NCBI GenBank assembly: GCA_027062145.1
Contig: JAMOTX010000058.1
Location: 1-6,076 of the forward strand
DNA: 6,076 bases
Direction of reading: 5' to 3'
DNA from: Candidatus Altimarinota bacterium
GTDB taxonomy: Bacteria; Patescibacteriota; Gracilibacteria; BD1-5; UBA6164
The notes under the pieces were generated by a model. It saw only the letters and a list, made by a program, of their open reading frames with translations, was not told the DNA's origin and made no database searches. Positions 1 to 6,076 of the stretch are shown piece by piece. Position 1 is the first letter of the stretch; each line of letters opens with the position of its first letter. The translations under genes were made by a program, and so were the position numbers.

Positions 1-1
1 T

Positions 2-1618
2 GAACTTGCTTGAATAAGTGAAGAAAAAGCAGAAAAGATTTTGTCTTATTTTGAAAAATGAAGTAGATCTCATAGTGCATGGTTAACTTTTATGTATCCA
101 AGACTTTATATTGCTAGACAACTTTTAAGAGATGACTGAGTAATTTTTGTTAGTATTGATGATAATGAAATAGCTCAATTAAAATTGATGATGGATGAGA
201 TTTTTGGGGAGGAGAATTTTGTAACTATTTTTAAATGGAATAAAACTTCAACACCTCCTAGTTTATCTAGTAAAATTAGACAAAAATATGAATATATTTT
301 GTGTTACGAGAAAAATTATTCATCTCAAATTTATAATTGAGGTATAACTAGTTGATGAGATATGCCTCTATTAAATGATTCCAATGAAGAAAAAATATTA
401 ATTTTTCCAAAAGAAGTTGTAAAATTTAATATCAATTGAATTTTCAAAAAATGAAAATACTGAAGAATTGAATTACTTAATGATATTGAAATTAAAAACT
501 GAATATCAAATAAAGATCTTAAATTAAAATGAAGATTTAAATGGATTCAAGAAACATTATATAAAGAAATTAAAAATTGAACTATATTTGTTATAAAATC
601 TGATAATTTTGCTATTAGATATCTAAGAACTTGAGAAAGAATTAAAAAACCTTCTGATGTTATTTCAAAAACAGAATGTTGAGTTTGAACTAATGAAGAT
701 GCAAAGAGAGAAATAGATAATTATTTTTTAAGAAATTTTTCAGATAAACTTTATCCAAAACCAACAAGTTTAATTAAATATTTAACACAATTAATTACTT
801 CTGAATGAGATATTGTTTTAGACTTCTTTGCCTGAAGTTGAACAACAGGCGATGCAGTAATGCAATTAAATGCTGAAGATTGAGGAAATAGAAAATTTAT
901 TTTAGTTCAACTACCAGAACCAATTGATCCCAAGAAAAATAAAGTTGCTTATGATTTTGTTAAAAATGAACTATGAATAGAAAATCCAACTATTTTTGAT
1001 ATTACAAAAGAAAGATTAATTAGAGCCGCAAAAAAAATAAAAGAAGAAAAAATAAATCCAAAAATAAAACAGTTAAAAGAAAAACTTACTGAATTACAAA
1101 ATCAATTAAACTTAGAAAGCAAAGATGAAGAAATTCAAAAAATCCAACAACAAATTCAAAATTTACAAAATCAAGATTTATGATTTAAAATTTTTGAAAC
1201 TGTGCCACTGTGGGAAGATTATTTTGAAAACTTAGATAAATTAGATGAAGATACAAATCAGCAACTTGAATTATTTGAAAATCTTTCAGAAAAAGATTTA
1301 GAAAATTTACTTACTACTTGGAAAGTTTATGATGGAATTAAATTAACTGAAAATTTAGATACTATTGATTTAGATTGATATAAAGCATTTTATCACCAAG
1401 AAAAAGAAATAATTTATTTTATTTATAAATGATTTTCTATCAACAACCTAAAAGCTTTTATTAAAAAAATAGACGAAGAAGAAAACTTTCTGCCTTTAAA
1501 AATAGTGATTTGGTGATACAATTTTGAAAGTAAAGTTTTAAGAGAAATAAATGAAGGGTTAAAAAATTATTTAAATAAAAAGTGAATAACTAATTTTACA
1601 ATTATTACAAGGTATTAA
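2..1618 (+). CDS. mod: Type III restriction-modification DNA methyltransferase subunit Mod (5'-truncated by window edge)
   Basis: Adenine-specific DNA methyltransferase that recognises the target site and methylates one strand. The 538 visible residues are read with TGA as Gly, ending at TAA 1616-1618. Near the left edge is the Mod signature HSAWLTFMYPRL (about residues 24-35) followed by LLRDDGVIFVSIDDNE (41-56). A variable stretch at about 70-250 is the likely target-recognition domain. YPKP (251-254) precedes SAM-binding motif I, DFFAGSGTT (274-282), then DAVMQLNAEDGGNRKF and VQLPEP. Motif I lies late in the protein, so this is a beta-class enzyme whose DPPY motif should lie upstream of the window. 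Residues about 346-391 form a Gln/Lys/Glu-rich coiled coil. The C-terminus has LLTTWKVYDG and ends in ITRY, as in full-length Mod proteins. About 25 of 31 glycines are TGA and all arginines are AGA/AGG. No frameshift is seen. Family assignment is firm; the recognition sequence cannot be predicted. Confidence 0.95.
1609..1612 (+). promoter_or_regulatory. Shine-Dalgarno site for the gene starting at 1620
   Basis: AAGG ends 7 bases before ATG 1620 and lies inside the last codons of mod. It supports that start and implies translation from the mod transcript. The res and RNase H starts at 2155 and 5093 have no comparable purine-rich site upstream, so this is the only clear ribosome binding site in the window. 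Confidence 0.5.
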
Positions 1619-1619
1619 G

Positions 1620-2144
1620 ATGATTGATGTAATTGTTAATAACTGGAAAATTATTTTTTGAATTATTTCAATTATTTGATGGATTGCTTCATCTATTTGG
1701 TGAGTTATTCAATATTTTAAAAACCAAAAAGCACAAATAGAAATTGAAAAATTAAAAAGCAAATTAGAAATAGAGAAAGATAAAAATTTGCTTAATGATA
1801 GAAAATTTAGAGAAGCTTATGAAGAATTTATTTCTCTAATGTTTGAACTCTTAAACAAGAAAAAAGTTAATATAGAAGAGTGAATGGTAAATTTTATGAA
1901 AAAGACATTATTGTTTGCAGGACCTAAAACTATAAAATCATTTAGTTTATATAGAAAAGAAGTCTGAACTAAAGATCCTAAAAATATAATCTTATCTTTA
2001 GAAGATTTAATTTTATCAATGAGAGAAGATTTAGGGGTTAGTAATGAATGACTAGAAAGATATGATATTCTACAAACTTTTATTGTATGAGACCTTAAAA
2101 CTGAAATAGAAAAATTAAAAAGACCAAACAATTTTAAAAATTAA
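1620..2144 (+). CDS. Single-pass membrane, coiled-coil protein of unknown function between mod and res
   Basis: The 174-residue protein is read with TGA as Gly (7 of 9 glycines). ATG follows the mod stop by one base and has an AAGG site 7 bases upstream. Residues 11-32 form a hydrophobic, Ile/Trp-rich membrane segment (KIIFGIISIIGWIASSIW). A charged Lys/Glu helix at about 34-66, probably coiled coil, follows. The rest looks soluble and mostly helical; LSMREDLGVSNEGL (132-145) and a closing Lys/Glu helix are its most distinctive parts. No catalytic motif is visible. The short N-terminus and the Lys-rich side after the segment suggest the domain faces the cytoplasm, which is inference. From memory, small proteins with an N-terminal membrane helix and a similar Met-Arg-x-Asp-Leu-Gly motif occur as hypothetical proteins, some near defence genes; I could not check this. 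Its position between mod and res suggests co-expression and a possible accessory role such as membrane tethering. Confidence 0.85.
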
Positions 2145-2154
2145 TTTAAACGTT

Positions 2155-5052
2155 ATGAAAGGTTTTAATTTTGAAAGAAACTTACCTCATCAAAATAAAG
2201 CTATTGAGAGTATAATAAAAGTTTTTTATAGTATTTGATTTAAACATTTTCAAAACGAAATTAAAAAAAATATCTCAAATCCAATTTTTGATATTGAAAA
2301 TAACCTCTGACAATATGAAAAAAATATTTTAGAAGTTCAAAAACAAAATGATATTCCTTCAGATTCAAACTATTTTGATCCTAACTCAAATATTATTGAT
2401 ATTATGATGGAAACTTGAACTTGAAAAACTTATACATACACAAAGACTATTTTTGAGTTAAACAAAATTTATTGAATAAACAAATTTGTAATAGTTGTTC
2501 CTACTGTTTCTATAAAAGCTTGAACTATAAGTTTTTTAAAATCTTACTCAAGCATAGAACATTTTAAACAAGATTATTGAAAAATTATTAACTTAAATAT
2601 AGTTGAACCTATTAAAAACTCAAAAAAATCAAAAATTTTTCTACCTACTTCTATTAGAAATTTTGTAGAAAGCTATTTAGGTGGTAGTGAAATACAAGTT
2701 TTACTTATAAATGCTTGAATGTTAAATTCTAAAACTTTAAAAACTGAGTTTGACCAATGACTTTTTGGTTGAGCCAATACTGCTTTTGATTTAATAGCTT
2801 CTGTAAATCCTTTTGTGATAGTTGATGAACCTCATAGATTTCCTACCGATAAAACAACATGGAATAATATTCAAAAACTTAATCCTCAGTTTATATTAAG
2901 ATTTTGAGCTACTTTCAAAGAGTTTAAAAATTTGATTTATAAACTTACGGCAATAGATGCATTTAATCAAAATTTAGTAAAATGAGTTGTTTGTTTTGTA
3001 GAAGAATTTGAAGAATGAAAAAATGTTTTTATTAGATTCGTTTCTTATGATTCTAAAACTAAGGAAGCAAATTTTGAAATTAATAATAATTGAAAAAAAA
3101 CTACGAAAAAATTAACTAAATGAGATTCACTTGGACTTTTACATCCACAGTTTAACTGATGGATTATTGATAAGTTAAATAAAGATGAAATTATTTTTAC
3201 AAATTGAGCAGTTCTTTCAAAATGAGAAAAAATAAATCCATATTCTTATACTGAATCTTTACAAGCAAGAATGATTAAAAAAGCTATTCAGCAACATTTT
3301 GAATTGGAAAAAAAGCTTTTAACACAACATCCAAGAATTAAACCATTGACTTTATTTTTTATTGATGATATTTCTTCTTATAGAGATGAAAATTGATATA
3401 TTAAAAACTTAGTTGAGAAATATACTGAAGAAATTGTTAGAAAAATTTTAAAAGAAGAAAAAGATATTGATCCTTTTTACAAACAATATTTAGAAAAAAC
3501 ATTGGAAAATATTAGCCAGGTTCATTGAGGTTATTTTTCTCAAGATAATGATACTTCTGATGAAGAAATTGAAAAACAAATAAATGAAATTTTACATGAT
3601 AAGTTTGCATTATTAGATTTAAACAATCCAAGAAGATTTATTTTTTCAAAATGGACTTTAAGAGAATGATGGGATAATCCTAATGTTTTTCAAATTTGTA
3701 AATTAAGAACTAGTGGAAGTGAAATTTCAAAACTTCAAGAAGTTGGGAGAGGGCTAAGATTACCAGTAAATGAATATTTTCAAAGAGTAAAAGATAAACA
3801 ATTTTATTTAAATTATTTTGTAGATTTTACAGAAAAAGATTTTGTTGAAAAATTAACAAAAGAAATTTATGAAAGATCTATTATCTGAGATGAAGAAACT
3901 ATAACAAAACTAGATGATAAGATTATTGATAAAATTAAAAAAGCATATCCTGATAAGGAAGACTTGGATATTATTCTTGAACTTGTAGGAAAAGGAATTA
4001 TTGATAAGAGTAGAAATTTTAAAAATAATTGATTTATAAAACTTGCTGAAGTGTATCCGTTGGCATTTCCTCAATTGGATAAAGAGAAAATTAGAAAATC
4101 TACAGATAAATTCAAAAAAGTTTATATTAGGAAAAAAAAATTTAATTACTTAAAGCAACTATGGGAAAAAATAAATGAAAAATACATTATTGAATATAAG
4201 ATTGGCTCAGAAAAAGAGTTTGAAAACTTACTTGAAGAATTTTTTATTGATGTTAAAAATAAATTTGAAGAATGATGAACCTATTTTAAAAAAGTAACTT
4301 TTGATTTTGATGAAAAAAATATTAAACAAAAAGAAGAGATCTTAAATTCTGACAAGATATATCTTTCATCATTAAAATATTGAAATTTTCTAAAACAATT
4401 AGCCTCTGGTATGAATGTAAATATTTTAACCTTACATAAAGTTTTTGTTAAATTAAGACAGAAACAAATTTTAAACATAAATAATTTTTTAACTCATCAA
4501 ACTATAAACTTTTTAAAGGCTGAGTTTAATAATTTTTTACTTTTAAAATCATTGGAGAAATTATCAATAGATTATCAAAAAGTTAGTAATAAAGTTTATC
4601 CAAATGCATTTCAAACTAAAACTTGAAAAGTTAGGTCAACAATAGATGCTTTTGATATATGAAAAAAATATGAAGATTGAAAAGTTGCAGATAATTATTT
4701 GTTTGAAGAATTGTTTTTTGATTCTGAACTGGAAAAAGAAAACATTATTTCAAATATAGAATCTGTTATTGTTTTTACGAAAATTCCAAAAAATAGTATA
4801 AAAATACCGGTTCCGTGATGATTTAGTTATTCTCCAGATTTTGCATATGTTGTTAAGACAAAAGATTGAAAGGAAACTATACATCTAATTGTAGAAACAA
4901 AAGATAAAGAAGATAAATTTTTATCTGACGATGAAAAGGTTAAAATAAAATTGGCTGAAAAATTTTTTGAAGATAAAATAAAAATCAAGTTTGTAAAACA
5001 GGGATTTAATGAAAAAATGCAAAAGATAATTGAAAGAATAATTAGTAACTAA
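2155..5052 (+). CDS. res: Type III restriction enzyme subunit Res (SF2 helicase plus PD-(D/E)XK endonuclease)
   Basis: ATP-dependent restriction subunit that partners Mod; complete at 965 residues, about the usual size for Res. ATG 2155 is chosen because MKGFNFERNLPHQNKAI matches the usual Res N-terminus; no Shine-Dalgarno site is seen. Helicase motifs appear in order: Walker A METGTGKT (85-92, both glycines TGA); motif Ia region VVPTVSIKAG; Walker B DEPH (224-227); motif III region RFGATF (249-254); FIDDI and SYR further on; motif V region KWTLREGWDNPNVFQ (about 499-513); and motif VI QEVGRGLRLP (528-537). Near the C-terminus PVPGGFSYSPDFAYVV and IVETK give the nuclease residues D895, E914 and K916 of a PD-(D/E)XK site. 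About 32 of 46 glycines are TGA and there is no CGN arginine codon. All key residues are present, so the enzyme looks functional. It starts 10 bases after the preceding gene, consistent with one operon. Confidence 0.97.
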
Positions 5053-5092
5053 AACGATTTTAATAGTTTTAATTATTGTAAATTTTATCCTT
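5053..5092 (+). other. 40-base intergenic spacer between res and the RNase H gene
   Basis: Almost pure A/T spacer. It is the longest gap in the window, and the bias in glycine and arginine codons changes across it, so it may separate the R-M operon from the next gene. A weak A/T stem overlapping the res stop (5047-5055 with 5066-5074, one mismatch) is too unstable to call a terminator. TATTGT-like and TATCCT-like hexamers occur but no paired -35/-10 can be defended. No Shine-Dalgarno site is visible before ATG 5093. Confidence 0.4.
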
Positions 5093-6076
5093 ATGCTGAA
5101 AGGTCGTTCCTGGAAAAAAATACCTGCAGAAATAGCAGAAATTATCAAAAGAGAATTACTTAATAGATGAGGTGAGGAAAAAAATGTGGAAAAAGATCAG
5201 TATAAAATTTGGTCTATCAAATTTTATGATTCTGAACGGAGTTATTTTCTGTCTAAAAAATGAGGCACGCTTTATTTTAATGGTTCTCAAAGTAATCATC
5301 CTGTTGTAAAGGAAATAGTTGATTTTGTAGAGGAGCTGCTTGGCTGAAATAAAGATGAAGGATTTGATTTATTGATAGGACTGGATGAAGCTGGTAAAGG
5401 TGAAGTGGCAGGACATGTAATTTTAGTGGCTGTAGTTATTCCACAAAATCTTAAAGAAAAAGTTAAAAATATATTAGGAACAGCTGATACAAAAAAGAAA
5501 AGAAGCTTCAAATATTGGAATGATCTGTATAGAGAAATAGATGGCTTAAGACAAGAATGACTGGAATTTATTATAGAAAAAATACCTCCATGGATTTTTG
5601 ATAAATATAATATTAATGAAATAATGGATGTGACTTATCAAAGAATGTTAGCTGTTTTCAATAATAAATATAACCTTTTTAATAAAAAGGTGAGAGTTGT
5701 AATAGATGATTATGGAATAGGAGAAAATCTTAAAACTTTTTTAAATTTTTTAAGAAAAAATTGAGTAGAAGCTTTAGAAAAAGAAAAAGCAGATGAAAAT
5801 TTTATAGAAGTTCGTTTGGCTTCAGTAATAGCGAAATGGCAAAGAGAAGCTGTGATTGAAACAATAAACAACAATGAAAAGTTTGTTATTAATTGATTGA
5901 AAATATGAGGTGGTAATGTTAGTAATGAAGATACTTTAAGGTGGCTTCAAGAACGATATAAATCTGGTAAAGAGCGACCTTGGTTTATAAAGAGATCGTT
6001 TTCGCCGATAAGAAAATTGGAAGGCAAGCCTAAAATTAAAAAATTGTCTCCTCCATTTAGACGAGATTTATTATCA
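5093..6076 (+). CDS. Type 2 ribonuclease H (RNase HII/HIII family) with extra N-terminal domain, 3'-truncated by window edge
   Basis: Endoribonuclease predicted to cut the RNA strand of RNA-DNA hybrids in replication and repair. There are 328 visible residues with no stop before the window end. The catalytic core starts at GLDEAGKGE, giving D98 and E99; the third acidic residue is D205 (VVIDDYG) and the fourth D234 (EKADEN), followed by RLASVIAKWQRE. The 29-residue step from D205 to D234 and the late PWFIKRSF motif recall archaeal/eukaryotic RNase H2 more than E. coli RnhB. Residues about 37-83 (IWSIKF, TLYFNGSQ, then an amphipathic helix) resemble the TBP-like substrate-binding domain of RNase HIII, so the HII or HIII name is left open. 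After the core comes a basic tail (RKLEGKPKIKKL) that continues past the window. Only 7 of 25 glycines are TGA, and six arginine-box CGN codons occur, unlike the genes upstream. ATG 5093 is the first start in frame after res; no Shine-Dalgarno site supports it. Confidence 0.88.

Noticed and set aside
1817..2131. Minus-strand open frame opposite the membrane protein gene
   Set aside because: It is antisense to a better-supported gene with a start, a ribosome binding site and operon spacing; the translation shows no recognisable motif.
3667..3672. TGA as tryptophan (Mycoplasma-type code) or selenocysteine
   Set aside because: The conserved Gly-Trp pair is written TGA-TGG here, and Walker A glycines are TGA. 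The number of TGA codons is far too high for selenocysteine.
4281..4478. Minus-strand open frame inside res
   Set aside because: Antisense shadow of an intact conserved gene, with no independent support.
4051..4626. Two short plus-strand open frames (4051-4275 and 4411-4626)
   Set aside because: Both are in the res frame and are simply fragments between TGA codons of the single res gene.
2..5052. Reading the region as decayed pseudogenes full of TGA stops
   Set aside because: The stops are all TGA, never internal TAA or TAG in frame, they fall at conserved glycines, and every catalytic motif is intact. Decay would produce mixed stops and frameshifts.
5047..5074. Possible terminator hairpin after res
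   Set aside because: The nine-base stem (5047-5055 with 5066-5074) has one mismatch, only one G-C pair, overlaps the res stop and lacks a clean U-tract, so it is not convincingly stable.
4921..5148. Minus-strand open frame spanning the res end and RNase H start
   Set aside because: Low-complexity Phe/Ile/Lys translation opposite two supported genes; expected by chance in AT-rich DNA.
5296..5560. Minus-strand frame 5296-5511 and plus-strand frame 5372-5560
   Set aside because: The minus frame is antisense to the conserved DEAGKGE region. The plus frame is an internal piece of the RNase H gene starting at a TTG and ending at a TGA glycine codon.

Overview
The window is very AT-rich, and all of its coding sequence lies on the + strand. 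It reads as four nearly continuous genes only if TGA is translated as glycine. Read that way, TGA supplies the invariant glycines of a helicase Walker A motif (METGTGKT), of an adenine methyltransferase SAM-binding motif (FAGSGTT) and of the REGWDNP helicase motif, where TGA (Gly) sits next to TGG (Trp). This rules out a Mycoplasma-type TGA=Trp code. It points to the Candidate Phyla Radiation groups that use translation table 25, or its derivative table 37: Candidatus Absconditabacteria (SR1) or Gracilibacteria (BD1-5).

Layout. (1) Bases 2-1618 are the 3' part of a type III restriction-modification mod gene, a beta-class adenine methyltransferase; its N-terminus, including the expected DPPY catalytic motif, lies upstream of the window. 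(2) Bases 1620-2144 encode a 174-residue protein with one N-terminal membrane segment, a charged coiled coil and a small helical domain. I cannot assign it a function. (3) Bases 2155-5052 are a complete type III res gene of 965 residues, with SF2 helicase motifs and a C-terminal PD-(D/E)XK nuclease. (4) Bases 5093-6076 are most of a type 2 ribonuclease H (RNase HII/HIII family) with an extra N-terminal domain; it runs off the window end. Gaps are 1, 10 and 40 bases, and no stretch over 300 bases lacks a gene.

How they work together. Mod and Res should form the type III complex: Mod recognises and methylates one strand of an asymmetric site, and Res uses ATP to communicate between unmodified sites and cut. 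The membrane/coiled-coil gene between them is almost certainly co-transcribed and may be an accessory part of the cassette. The RNase H gene differs in composition: only about 28% of its glycines are TGA, against 70-81% in the other three genes, and it uses CGN arginine codons that the other three never use. It is therefore more likely a neighbouring gene of different history than a member of the R-M operon.
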